Positions 45,410 to 57,250 of a stretch of DNA of 64,000 bases are shown one piece after another. Origin of the DNA: Xestospongia muta (Eukaryota; Porifera; Demospongiae; Haplosclerida; Petrosiidae); assembly GCA_963693285.1 (NCBI GenBank), contig OY848920.1:4105135-4169134 (forward strand), written 5' to 3'. The notes under the pieces were generated by a model. The model had not been told where the DNA came from. It searched no databases and saw only the letters and a list, made by a program, of their open reading frames with translations. Position 1 is the stretch's first letter. Every line of letters starts with the position of its first letter. The translations under genes were made by a program, and so were the position numbers.

Positions 45410-47338
45410 CTGAGATAACAACAAAATAATTATTATAACAAACTGTCATATTAGAAAATAATTAATGTCTTAAAAATTATCATTTTAAATGTATGTGGTA
45501 TTGATTAATTGTTGACAAGTGAAAACTTCAATTATCAATAAATGGACATGGAATTTAATACAGAAACTTGGAATATAAAATTGTAATTATATTTATACAA
45601 TTAACTAGGACATCTACATGTACTACTATTCTTCTACTCTTAATATCAGATGAAATCAGTCACTGTTCATATCATATGAGTCATCAAATCAAGTGTAGGT
45701 AGATAGACATGTAATACATTGTATTGTAATGAAAAAAAACAGAAAAAACTGGAAAATTTTTATTTATCATTTGATTAAATCTACTGTATGGTAAATGAAA
45801 ATGTGTTTTCAGTCTAACTTTAACTACAACAGTAACTGTGAGTTAAACAGATAAGGATTACTATCAAGTCAATATGTTAGTATGGTATGTTCTATGTGTA
45901 TACATGTTACATGTTACATGTTATGAGATCATCTTGTGAGTGAAGGCTGGTTCACATAACAACACAAACCTTTGCATCACATTGCGTCATGTTGTGTAGT
46001 GTGTACACACATCAATTTATGAACACAGTATGTGCACGATGTACAAATGTGACGTGTCACAACGCGAAGATAGAATTAAGTTTCAAGCAATGTGTTTGTC
46101 CAATCAAATTTCAATAACCACGTGTTTTGAGTTTTTGCAAACAAGAAACTTATTGAGACTGTTTGTTGTTTCCCTTGCTTGTGGAAAGTATCTAGCAAAA
46201 GCTACAAGGATACAAGAGCAAGAGAAAACACATGGAAGGAAGTGGCAAGCTAGGTAACTGAATAAACAACAAACAGAAATACATAGCTGTTGAGTAAATA
46301 TAGGATACACCTACATTGTCTCCATTTTGCACTAGTAATAGAGTTTATAATGATGAGAATGGAGTTTTGTTCACATGTATCCTCTTTTTATATTAACAGC
46401 ATTGATGCTACACTACACAATGTGACACCAAGAGTGAAAAGTGACCTATATACAAGTGTAGTTTGTTGAACCCATCTTTAGACACATCCAAACACATTAG
46501 AAGTTCATTCTTAATATAAGTACTACATACTATACTTACGTTATAACTCCTTGACACAATACTGTAATTATTCTAAAATTTTGTGCCTCTAATTCGAATA
46601 ATAACTAATTGTTTGTAAACTTTCTACAATTTTTCTCTCTAGTATTCCTTTGTAAAATTTAAAGCTCCACATATTTATAATTTTGCCATTTACCTCCTTA
46701 TTTGGCAAGGTATACAATGGAAAAGAGGGTGATTTGAACATTAAAGAAAGCAAAGAGGACAGCATTTTACTGTAATGATTATCATTGTTATTCATTTTAA
46801 TACCATAATAGTAGATCAGTTTTGGAATATTCTCATAACACATGTTCTACTATTCTTCTATTTATTATGATCACTATTGTGTATCTATCATGACTATTCA
46901 TTTCTTCTATTTCTCCTGAAACTTGTCTCCTACCTCAGGACTCCATTCAACTTTGTAAATGTAATAACCTCTGAACCATATTGGACATATTGGCTCCTAG
47001 AACTTAGTATGTTGTCTCTTTATTTTTAATTAGTCTGTCTTTGTTACTGTACATTGTTACTTTGGTACAGTGTATTGACACTAACATTAGGTGTGGTTTA
47101 TATTTAATTTAATTCAATAAAGCTTACATCTATAAACTGACTTAATTCCATTCAAAAAGGATTGTTAATGACCTTCATTATATGGAAAGGTCAGAACAAG
47201 ACATGACTACCTACAAACTGATCACAATTATTCATAACATGTACAAAACATTCCTGTGTTCAAATTATAACTGATACAATCAACATCAAACCACTTTGAA
47301 GTGGATATTACTTAATAATAATAACTTATTACTCTTAC

Positions 47339-47632
47339 CTGTATTAAGATATTGATATATTAGATCAGCTGTCTCCATGTCATTAAGAGTAGGACTCTCG
47401 ATGGCAGCAATCACTGTTTCCCAGTTAATAGTGGATGATCGACTAGTTAGAAAGTTCTGAATGACTGCAAAGAGTTTATAATCATTGTCCCTCTGATCGT
47501 GTTTCAAATCATCCAAAACACTGCGACGTACTTGTAATGATAATCCAATATCATACCATTTGTCACTGATACTATGTAATAGACTGAATAGTTCATATTT
47601 TGAAGGAGTCTCCTTTAATATACTGGTAATAT
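47339..47632 (-). CDS. Death-domain exon 1 of the GTPase gene
   Basis: This 294-bp exon has acceptor TATCTCAG and donor ACAG|GTAAGAG, phase 1-1, and an intact frame. It reads ITSILKETPSKYELFSLLHS, KWYDIGLSLQVRRSVLDDLK, the helix-5 INWETVIAAIESP and DLIYQYLNTG. It is very close to 1735-2025, its segmental duplicate. The upstream exons and start of the gene are not identified. Confidence 0.85.
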
Positions 47633-49989
47633 CTGAGATAAAAACAAAACAATTATTATAACAAACTGTCATATTATAAATTAATTAATGTTTTAAAAAT
47701 TATCATTTTAAATGTATGTGGTATTGATTAAGTGTTGACAAATGAAAACTTCAATTATCAATAAATGGACATGGAATTTAATACACAAACTTGGAATATA
47801 AAATTGGAATTATATTTATACAATTAACTAGGACATCTACATGTGCTACTATTCTTCTACTGTTAATAACATTTACTGTTTATCATTCAATAACTTCACT
47901 CACACTGATCTAACAAATTTACTACTTATAATACAATGGTTTGTGGTTGGGTTATAAATAGAATATGTGGTATGTCAAACAAATACTAAATAAAGTAGAC
48001 ATTGAACACATTAGGGTGGAGCTAATTATTAACTAGTAATACATGGACAGTTATCTTTGTTACTGTCTACAATTATAATGATCATTTACCTGCTGCCATT
48101 TTCATGTAAATATACTCTCTCAGTACTACTTCACAGTGTAGTCAGGAGTCACCTGACTTGTTAACAAGTGTTAGGTCAGGCCTGATGTTTCTTAAAGTAC
48201 CAATTTACAGATCTGAAAGATACAAAATTTATCATTAACTAATTTTAAATTATATACATAATATAATTAAATTAAAATATTTGATGATCATATATTCTTA
48301 TAGACTGTTATATTTACAGTTACTATAATAACTAACCTCATTAATATTAATAGTTAGAAACAGAATTATTATCAAAGTAATCTTAGAGTAATTACTATAA
48401 TTATTACATGTATAATCTTGTTTTTGTATACAATAATTATAATCTTTTATTTACAATTTGCATATTAACTTTAATATCCAGTTATTAATAGACATATACA
48501 TATAAGGTGGGCTAGTGGTCGGTGAACCGTCTATTTGTAGAGTGTCCAGTTACAAAACTAGACAGTTAGAATGGTAATTACATTATCACAGATGTACATG
48601 AGGTTCATATGTTTTTTTTTTAAAGGGGGTTTACATTTTTAGCATACAGTGAGTTACAAAGAAAAATCCTTGTCACAAATATTCATTAAGGGCACAGCTA
48701 TATAGCTATTTTTATCAGTGATATTCATGTATTAATTATTATTGATAGCTATGCTCAATGATTTAAGGACATAGAAATTAATATTTATCAACTCAACACT
48801 TTATAATCACATTTAACAATAACTATACTACCACATGCACAGATAATTCTAAAAATTTTTGAGGTACCGGTAAGTAAATTTAACATCCACAAAAGAGGGT
48901 TCCTATAACCACCCAAACATCACCTGTGTACAGATCAGTACATGTAACAACTAATTACATGTAAACTTACTCATAATTAATCATATTCATTGTTGATTAA
49001 TTATGTGAAAGTTAACATCATTCATCTAGTGATATCTCCATTGAGTGTCATCACAAGATGTGTCATATTACAGTCCAAAAAATAATGAATATTACTATTT
49101 TTAATATAGTAGTTGAAGATTGGCTAGGAGGGTCCACTTTACTGGACTATAAGTAGTATACACCAGGTATATATAGGGATATAGCTTAACTTATATACAT
49201 AAAGGACAATGTCATTTAGACTGACCAGTCTTGTTTAGTCTAGTATATCACACACACATTTTGAATAGGATTTGGTTAAGCATTTGTACTTGAAGTCATT
49301 CAATTAAGCACATACAGATATGATCTTACATATTAGAATGTTATTAGCCAATATATGACTAAGATGTTTTTTTTAATAGAGCATTGTCTTTTTATTGAAG
49401 AAATAACACAATTACTTACACTTCTTTGTCTTAGAATACCTACCTTGTATCAGCCACAAAGGAACACTAATGACTTTTCAATCTTCCAAATTCCATTTTA
49501 AACATACATCACATATTGAAGGCAGCTCATTATCTTAAATTTGATTTGGACTAAGCAATCCCTCTCATTACAAGCTTTATTTTGTACAAGCAACCTTTCT
49601 CTTTTAATAGATGTGGTGTGGGAGACTAAGTCTTTATCTTTTACTTCAATAAACAATACTTAAAGGGGGCGTGACCCATTCAGTCTCAATACACAACATA
49701 TACAAGATAAACTATCAATAGATTAATACCTTTTTATTATTTCCAAGTGCAACTAGCACAACGAATTAACTGCCACTATTTACAAACTGGAGCTTTTATT
49801 CAGTGAGTGAGTACAGCCTCTCTTTTCGTAGTCAGCTAAGTAGCGAGGTTATTGCATATACCCATACATACCGGAAATAGCTGTAATTCGTAAAATCGGA
49901 AGAATTGAATATGCCTTAGCTGCGCCCGGACCACTGTTTTGGTCCTCCTCAACAGTTACGAATAATCAACTCCCACAGAATGTTTTTAG

Positions 49990-50085
49990 AAAGACATCAC
50001 TTCCTGTATAGTCAGTGTGTATATAAAGGAGGTTGTATGATTAGTTGTTATTCTAGATTGCAATATAGTGCACATACTCACATTC
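49990..50085 (+). promoter_or_regulatory. TATA-type core promoter, repeated three times in the window
   Basis: CATCACTTCCTGTATAGTCA is followed by GTATATAAAGGAGGTTGTAT and then ATTCTAGATTGCA about 25 bases on, a plausible initiator. The same block occurs at 4735-4830 and 51383-51470. Conservation of the TATA element and its spacing to the initiator-like site suggests a shared promoter of a decayed multicopy gene. Confidence 0.5.
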
Positions 50086-50115
50086 TCTTATTTACTGTTT
50101 AGTTTTGTTCTGAAT

Positions 50116-50590
50116 CATGACTGACAGAGAGAACATTCCTATTAATTATCCAATAACTAATGATCTAGTAACTCAAGCTCAGTTTTTGCTGTTAATAGAT
50201 ACAATCATATCTTCAAAAAGTCTATAAAGAGAAATCTTTGAAATTTAAAGATAAAGCACTTGAACAAGTCATTAAAAGATCCTAGAGAGAGAAGCTGTTA
50301 GAGTTTTCCAAAAAATGGAATAAAAACACGTTCAATTTCGTTGAAGAGGATCATGTCAAAAAAACTTTGGATGTTGTACAAGCAGTGTTGGAAAAAGTAA
50401 GAGCAGTGGACAGCACAAGAGAAGTTTTATACTGACTGTTAGAGTCAATAGATGTGTATGACATGACTGAAGTCTATGATTGTGTTACTGACACTGGTGT
50501 TGTCTGTGATGGTTTAGAACAGTTAGACATTCTGACTTGCACTACCATCTGCTGTAAACAGACAATAACTGTTCCAGGTACAATGAATGT
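50116..50590 (+). pseudogene. Broken gene of unknown family downstream of the TATA promoter
   Basis: An ATG frame reads MTDRENIPINYPITNDLVTQ and continues to SSKSL. After a frame change it continues as KSLKFKDKALEQVIKRS, EEDHVKKTLDVVQAVLEKVR and ESIDVYDMTEVYDCVTDTGV, with two stops. The pieces are helical and charged and end in a Cys-containing segment. No family recognised. The left duplicate (4856-4965) keeps only the beginning. Confidence 0.5.
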
Positions 50591-50739
50591 TAAGGGAGTT
50601 TGACACATGCCATTTTATTCTTAACAGACATAGTGAATGAAAGCACCTAGTTCTGTTTTGAACATAATTAAAGATGGAAAATATATATCACCTTTAACAT
50701 CAGTTCAAGACTGTTAGGAGAGTTCATTGATATATATCT

Positions 50740-51020
50740 TTCTTGCTTCAATATATGTTCATTATTGTACACTTTAGTAAGATGAACCAATATCGACATG
50801 ACAATCAGGTTCTTGTAGTTAAGTTGGGTTTGTCCACTTGTCCTGTGACAATGTTAGTGAAGTATAATGAAGTGCCTCATTTGAGTACTAGATTCTCATC
50901 TCAGATTATTCATAGTATAGTCAACTGTAAGAATGAACAAATTAAGGAAAAGTAGTGCAATTAGAGTTAGAGAGCTGGTTAAGTGAAAACTGAAAAATCA
51001 ATAGTTTTGGTTATGAACAT
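50740..51020 (+). pseudogene. Tyrosine-recombinase remnant
   Basis: The frame includes MNQYRHDNQVLVVKLGLSTC followed by PVTMLVKY, then SSAIRVRELVK after a frame change. The order R-x-D-N/GD...V.......TCPV.ML..Y...RVREL matches the catalytic-half spacing of phage-integrase-like recombinases carried by Crypton-type or DIRS-type elements in corals and sponges. The Arg-His-Arg-Tyr catalytic residues cannot be assembled, because stops and frame changes interrupt. Absent from the left duplicate. Confidence 0.5.
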
Positions 51021-52190
51021 TCTGAATATGTTCTTCAGAGTTTTAGAGCATTCAGCTGAAGCTATACAGCAGCTACTAATACCAGGTAAAACACAGTCAG
51101 AAGGATGTCCTCAATAAATCCATGGATGGATACATTGAGATCTCATAGGAAGTTATGAGTCAAATAATGTATATAGTTAGTTTTGATCTTAAACTCTGTC
51201 TTTGCCTGGCCCACTCTTTTTATCTCTAGATTGATAATTATTATCATTGTGTGTACACAACCAGCACAAAACCTTATTAGGGATGTGTGAGTATGTCAGT
51301 GTGATGTATGATTTTGGGGATGTATTCAGTTGAATGAAATAAATTAGACAGAAAACAATCTCAATTGATGTGCTTTAAACATGACATCACTTCCTGTGTA
51401 GTCTGTGTATATAAAGGAGGTTGCATGATTAGTTGTCATTCTAGAGTGCAGTATGCACATACACATATTCCATTATTTTTGTCACTTTATTTAATATGCC
51501 CTCACAATCTCTCACTAGTTATGAACCTTAACTTTTCTGTTCAGGTAGTCTTTAATTTTTGCTCTATGGGACTTTGATTTAGCTGATTTCATAGTTATTT
51601 AAATGATCTTTTTGTTGTGTAATCATATTTGACCTAACTAATCCATAGTCATTCAGTTGTATAAAATATATCATGAGATGTTTCAAAGTAGTAAAGATAA
51701 CACTGCTGCCATTAGTTAAAATACACTGATGGACAGTCATATTCAATTAATTATCAGACCAATCAAAATTATCTCATTGGTTGGACAAATGCTGTTTGAG
51801 CTGTCATTATATGTATTCTGAGTAAGTTGAGTGACTATGAAGTAGTCAACACAACCAATTTAATTTAACAATAATTGCATGACTATTTGAATTGAATTTT
51901 TGCTCGTTGTAAAATTTTTTACTAGTCTAGCAAGGTGTGGAAGTGCTAGCTCAGATCCAGGATGTTATGGCTGAATGTTTGTGTGATACAGCTTTATCTT
52001 AGACTCTGACTACATTAATTTATCTATTCTCCATTTTCTTTGATATAGCATTCATAAAAAAAGTTCCTGTTGCCGTGATGACTTTATATGCAATTATTGT
52101 AAAGTTTTCATATTTGGTACTCTCTTGACTTAGTTCAACTACTCATTTATGTTTGCCATTAATTATAAAATATTATAATATTAGTAATTA
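51020..52190 (+). other. No gene seen; third copy of the TATA block at 51383-51470
   Basis: Non-coding. CATCACTTCCTGTGTAGTCT and TATATAAAGGAGGTTGCATG repeat the promoter block described at 49990. The patch 51880-52020 matches 5096-5240. An open frame of about 70 codons at 51365-51577 overlaps the promoter repeat and is not supported as a gene. Confidence 0.45.
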
Positions 52191-52967
52191 ACCTAGCTGT
52201 GCGTGGGAGCATAGCGAGGGTACTGTAGTCTGTCAGTGTATGTTTGTGTGTGTGTGTGTGTGTGTGTGTCTGTTACCGGGGTTGTTTTTTGAACTGCTAT
52301 AATTTTCAAGTTACAATAAATTTTGTACATGAAATATTGAAACATTTTAACAGGCTGCAGATGTCAAGTGCCGTTTTTCGAAAAGTAAAAAACCTAACAT
52401 GGAGATTATTTAGTATGTTGTAGAGAATTTTAAAGGAATACGGATCAGCAAGACAGAAGGCCGTTGGTCGAAACAATCGTCAGAAAAGTTCTGAAAAGTT
52501 TTTCAATATTCTACATGGACTTGGAGCGAAGTAACTCATTCAGGAAACGTCTCAAAGCACTGAAAAAACTGCTACGAATAGTTAATATATCGATTTATAT
52601 TTGTACTACGGGATGTTTCCAAAGAACGTTTCATGTTCAAGTTACAATAAATTTGTATATGAAATATTGAAAGACTTTAAAGCGTCATGTAAAGGCTCAG
52701 AGAAACATTCATCATGAATCTAGCACTTAATCTTGCTTGGCAATTGAATGATACTATTACTTACTCAGTTACTTCTTCACAGACATGTCAATCATAGTGC
52801 AAAGTACCCAGTAAACGACAAAACTCTTTTTCCCTTTGATTGAAGAGAAATGCTGAGTCATCAAACAACAGTTTGTAATATGCATGACGTGATCTCATCA
52901 ATAATTTGACCACACCTTGTCCAATTTTAAATGTGTACATGCACTCTGCAGTATAGATTTACATTGG
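52190..52967 (+). mobile_element. AACCTCGCTGT-family element, copy 3, 3' truncated
   Basis: The start AACCTAGCTGTGCGTGGGAG has one or two changes from the other copies, followed by AGCGAGGGTACTGTAGTCTG and a long (GT)n run near 52243-52268. Internal blocks are shared with 9783-10383 and 41921-42756, but one segment is rearranged near 52300-52340. It stops at 52967, where a MITE begins, so the 3' hairpin and terminal repeat are missing. Confidence 0.75.
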
Positions 52968-52969
52968 TA

Positions 52970-53251
52970 CGGAAGTCGAAGGCGGACATCCAATTCTATT
53001 TCTAATTTCATATAATCTGCTTTGAAGTTTGCCGACTATATGCAATTCTACTTTGCAGCTTTCCAAAAATATTCCAATTCAAATTCTATTTTCTATCCTT
53101 CGATGGAAATTTAACAACTAAATTCTATAGCCCCACCCTAACCGGAAACATGTCGCTTCGCTCCATTCTAAGAGACAGCTCGCGGTCCGCGTTTTAATTC
53201 AATGAGCGATAGAAAGTAGAATTGTAATTGGATGTCCGCCTTTGGCTTCCG
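52970..53251. mobile_element. 282-bp MITE with TA target duplication
   Basis: The left terminus CGGAAGTCGAAGGCGGACAT and right terminus ATGTCCGCCTTTGGCTTCCG are inverse with two mismatches. TA flanks both sides (52968-52969, 53252-53253). No coding capacity. It sits exactly between the truncated AACCTCGCTGT element and the middle of a Gypsy gag frame. Confidence 0.82.
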
Positions 53252-53253
53252 TA

Positions 53254-56200
53254 GTAGCTACATACGTGGCAGAACTCCAACCTTTAGGTAAACCCTGCGA
53301 ACTCGGTGACAAATTGAATGAAATAGTCGGAGATCGTCTAGTGTGTGGTGTTAACGACATCTGCATACAAAATCGTTTACTTCAAGAATCAAGACTAACT
53401 TATGACAAGGCATTCGAGCTTGCTCAGTCAAAAGTTGCTGCTAAAAATGCTACTGATCTGCTCAAAGTGTCATCCACCCAAAACACTACAGCAGTTCAAC
53501 ACCTGCACAGCAGATTATCACTTAGTACTACATTCAGATGCCATGTTAGCTGTTACCGCTGTGGAGGTAATCATTTAGCTAATGTGTGTAGCATTCAGAC
53601 AGCAGAATGCAGACCCTGTGGCATGATTGGACGTATTGCCAAAGTCTGCAGGAGTAACAATAGACAACCTCCAAGACATCCTCCTGGTGGGACTTTGAAA
53701 CCTCAAGCCAGACCTGCTAGCGTACACACCTTAACCACAGACCGTGCCTCTTCCCAGATCTCTGAAACCTCTGACCCTCTTAACACTTTAAATGGGCTGG
53801 AACACACTTACAACCTATTTACTTTACCTGGGAAAGTCAAACCTATTTTTATTACAGTTAATGTCATTGGTAGAGATATTTAATGGAGGTAGACACTGGT
53901 GCCTCACTTTCAATCATTAGTGAACAAACCTTTCGAGCCATAGCAAGTCCAACAGACAAGTTACAACTGACAAGCATTACATTCACCACTTATACAGGTG
54001 ACAATCTCCATATCATGGGAACCTATGACGTTCAAGTGTTATATATATGTCAGTCACAGACACTTCAATTAGTAGTAGTACAAGGCCATGGACCAAGTCT
54101 ATTTGGGAGAAATTGGTTAGAGAAGATCAAGATAGACTGGAACTCTATCTACTCAGTTCAGGAACAGTCATTATCCCCTCTTATTAGTAAATATAATTCT
54201 TTGTTTATTGATTCTCTAGGTTTGTTACAAGATGCCACTGCTAAATTGTATGTCAATACAGAGGTTGCATCTAAATTTTTTAGAGCCAGGCATGTTCCCT
54301 ATTGACTAAAGGATAAGATAGAAGTCAAACTCAGATGATTACAAGATGTAAGTATAATTACTTCAGTTCAACACTCTAAATGGACAGCACCTATTGTTCC
54401 TATTATGAAGCAATACAACTCAGTACGTCTCTGTGGTGATTATAAAGTCACTGTCAACAGACTCCTCACTCCAGATAATTATCCATTAATACAAATCGAA
54501 GATATTTTTGCTGCATTACAAGGAGGAATGTTGTTTTCTAAATTAGACCTCAGTCAAGCATATCAACAGTTACCTTTAGATCCAGACTCCAAAAAGTTCA
54601 CTACTATCAATACTCATAAAGGTCTATTTCAGTTTGAGCGTTTACCATTTGGGGTTTCAACAGCTCCTAGTATTTTTTAACATCTCATTTAGAACCTCCT
54701 CCAGGGCTTTCCAAATGTCTGTGTTTACATAGACAACATTCTAGTTTCTGGTATTAGTGAAGCAGATCACATGCAAAAACTAGAACAAGTTTTGTCTCGC
54801 CTATCATTAGCTGGAATTACCCTGAAACGATCCAAATGCACCTTTGCCACCACTTCAGTGGAGTTTTTAGGTCACATAATTGACAGCACAGGCTTACATC
54901 CATCACCTGCTAAAGTTCAGGCAATCCAGAAAGCATCTGCTCCTACCAATATCACAGAACTAAGAGCCTTTCTAGGTCTCGTCAACTATTATCACAAATT
55001 TCTGCCAAACTTATCATCTATATTGTCTCATCTACATATTGCAATGTAAAGGTACTAAGTGGAATTGGACTCAGAGCCAGCAAGCTGCTTTTGACAAAGT
55101 TAAAGAACTCCTACAATCAGATGCGCTGTTAATTCATTTCGACAGTACGAAACCATTATTAATATTTGATGATGCTTCTCCATATGAAGTTGGAGCTGTA
55201 CTGGCTCATAAGATGCCAGACAATTCAGAAAAACCAATAGCATTTGCCTCTCGTACTCTCACTCCAGCAGAACATAACTACTCTTGTGATATCATTGATA
55301 TCTTTTGCTTGCAGTTGCAAGTATAATAATAGAACTTTAAACAAAACTAATTCTCTTCTACTTTAACCAAAACAAAATGAACTATTTATACAAGAAATGA
55401 AACCAAAAAGGAAACAGTTAAGTAACACCAAGGAAATAACACCAAATTACAGTTACATTCACAGTGATAAAGGAGATAATAATAAAACAACTAAAGTGTA
55501 AATTTATGCTAAATACCACAACTCTCAACTAAAAAAGAAGCTTTAGCTATCATCTTCGCTGTCAAACGTTTCCACCAATATTTGCATGGTACTAATTTCA
55601 CATTATACTCAGACCACAAACCATTAGAACGACTTTTAGGCGAATTTTAGCAAATTCCTCCATTGGCCTCAGCAAGACGCCAACGTTGGGCACTCACTCT
55701 CGCTGCATATCAGTACACAATTAAGTACAAACCAGAGAAACGTATGTCCACAGCTGATGATGCCCTTGGTAGGTTACCTCTTTAAACTAGTCTGAATGAT
55801 TCTTAAGTTTCCCTACCAGGTGACCTTTGTCATCTACTCAATCATTTAGACCAGGCCATTGTACAGCTTCTCAAATAAAAGTCTGGACAGACAAGGATCC
55901 TCTATTGTCTTGTGTCAGAAAATGTGTACAGTGTGGCTGGAATATAACCAACCCAACAGCTGATATCCTTTCATTTCATACAAGGTACACAGAATTGAGT
56001 GTTTTAGACAGATGTGTATTATTAGGTTGTCGTGTCATTATCCCTACAGCAGGACAGGACATTCTTCTAAATCAACTTCATAGAACCCATGTAGGGATTA
56101 CTAAAATGAAAATGTTAGCTTGCTCTTACGTATGGTGGCCAGGTATTGACTCAGATATTCAACAAAAAGTTCAAGGCTGTTTTACCTGTCAATCAAATCA

Positions 56201-57021
56201 TCCAGTGCCAGCAAAAGAACATCTTCACTTTTTGGAATTTCCACAGAGACCATGGTGTCGTCTTCATATTGACCATGCAGAACCATTCTAGATAATTTTT
56301 TTTCATACTAATTGACGCTTATTCAAAGTGGCTCGAAGTTCATATTATTAACTCAACCTCATCTGAAGTTACCATTCAAAAGCTACAACAATTTTTTTTC
56401 ACTCTATTGTCCCTCAGAGCAAATAGTTTCTGACAATGGACCAGCTTTCACTAGTCACGAATTTAAGGACTATATGAAGCAATGTGGTATTCATCAATTA
56501 CATACTTCACCATACCATCCAAGTTCCAGTGGTCTAACTCCTGATGGGAAGGAAGTTACGAACAACATTGGATTTGATGCATCTGATGTATCTCATAAAG
56601 TGACTACTAAACTAACTTATAGTTCATCAAGAAAACCACCCTGCAATTTCAGTGTTGATGACAAAGTCTTTGCTCGCAACTATCATGGAACAAAAATGTG
56701 TTTGCCTGTTTAAATAGTTGAAGTGGCAGGTCCAGTCTCTTATAAAGTTAAAACGTCATCAAACTTGATTCTACAACATCATATTGACCAGTTACGCACA
56801 TGTTATGGACACTCAAATGAAGATACTGTTACTGATAATGATTTGGATAATTGGACTTTTCCATCATCTATAGATAGTAATACATTTACTCCTACAACTA
56901 CTTTATCTACTAACTCTACACCAGCTCAATCTCAGCCAGTATATTGTTTCTCATTCCTCTCGAGTTCGTAGAGCTATTGACAGATATGGTCCATATGTTT
57001 CTTAGCTAGATGGGGAAGAGT
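53254..57021 (+). mobile_element. Gypsy-type retroelement, copy B (partial gag to integrase C-terminus)
   Basis: The gag end (53254-53883) has VAELQPLGKPCELG, a CCHC knuckle CYRCGGNHLANVC, and a second knuckle whose His is Arg (CRPCGMIGRIAKVC). Protease starts at 53883 (MEVDTGASLSIIS), with a 1-base overlap to the gag stop. Reverse transcriptase (about 54345-55050) has LCGDYKVTVNRLL and FSKLDLSQAYQQLPLD. The catalytic box reads YIDN at 54726-54737 instead of Y-x-D-D, and two stops lie near 54680. RNase H is split by an insertion at 55285-55520. Integrase (55860-56700) shares copy A's jump from HPSSSGL to TPDGKEV, so it lacks the third catalytic acid. It ends with VAGPVSYKVK...HIDQLR and a GATGGGGAAGAG purine tract. 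Dead copy. Confidence 0.9.
55285..55520 (+). mobile_element. Solo-LTR-like insertion inside the Gypsy RNase H
   Basis: A 236-bp insertion starts TGTGATATC and ends TACCACA, with ACTCT duplicated on both sides (55280-55284, 55521-55525). The interrupted RNase H frame resumes cleanly after the second ACTCT (AEHNYS | QLKKEAL). TG...CA ends plus a 5-base target duplication are the hallmarks of an integrated LTR. The lack of internal retroelement sequence suggests a solo LTR left by recombination. Copy A (32145-33735) has the uninterrupted site. Confidence 0.8.
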
Positions 57022-57250
57022 GTGGTAAACTGTATACATATTCGTTTTGAGTTATTACTTCTGTTAGCCCCTTTTTACTTAATTTCCGGTGAAACCTAAT
57101 GTGTATATGTAATATATAGTGCTGTAAAACCGTTTTAGTTTTAGTTCGTTATAGTTCTGTTATAGTGCTGTTAGTTCAAGTAGTTCTGCTATCAAAAAGT
57201 TCTGTCAAAGGTTTTTTCATTGTGTGCTCGGCAACAACAACTGGTAAAAA
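57022..57250 (+). other. Possible 3' LTR start of Gypsy copy B
   Basis: Directly after the purine tract the sequence begins TGTGGTAAACTGTATACATA, as expected for the start of a 3' LTR. A later stretch has repeated AGTTCTGTTATAGTGCTGTT motifs. Its end cannot be fixed and no matching 5' LTR is present in the window. Confidence 0.35.

Larger units (their letters stand above)
45727..50300 (+). repeat. Direct segmental duplication, right copy (partner 1-5060)
   Basis: Matches 1-5060 without the two Tc1/mariner-type insertions. It keeps the empty TA site at 47987-47988. It holds about 1.1 kb (48250-49340) not present in the left copy, in which I see no gene. The frame at 46104-46310 (minus) corresponds to that at 367-576, with a 3-base in-frame difference. 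Confidence 0.88.
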
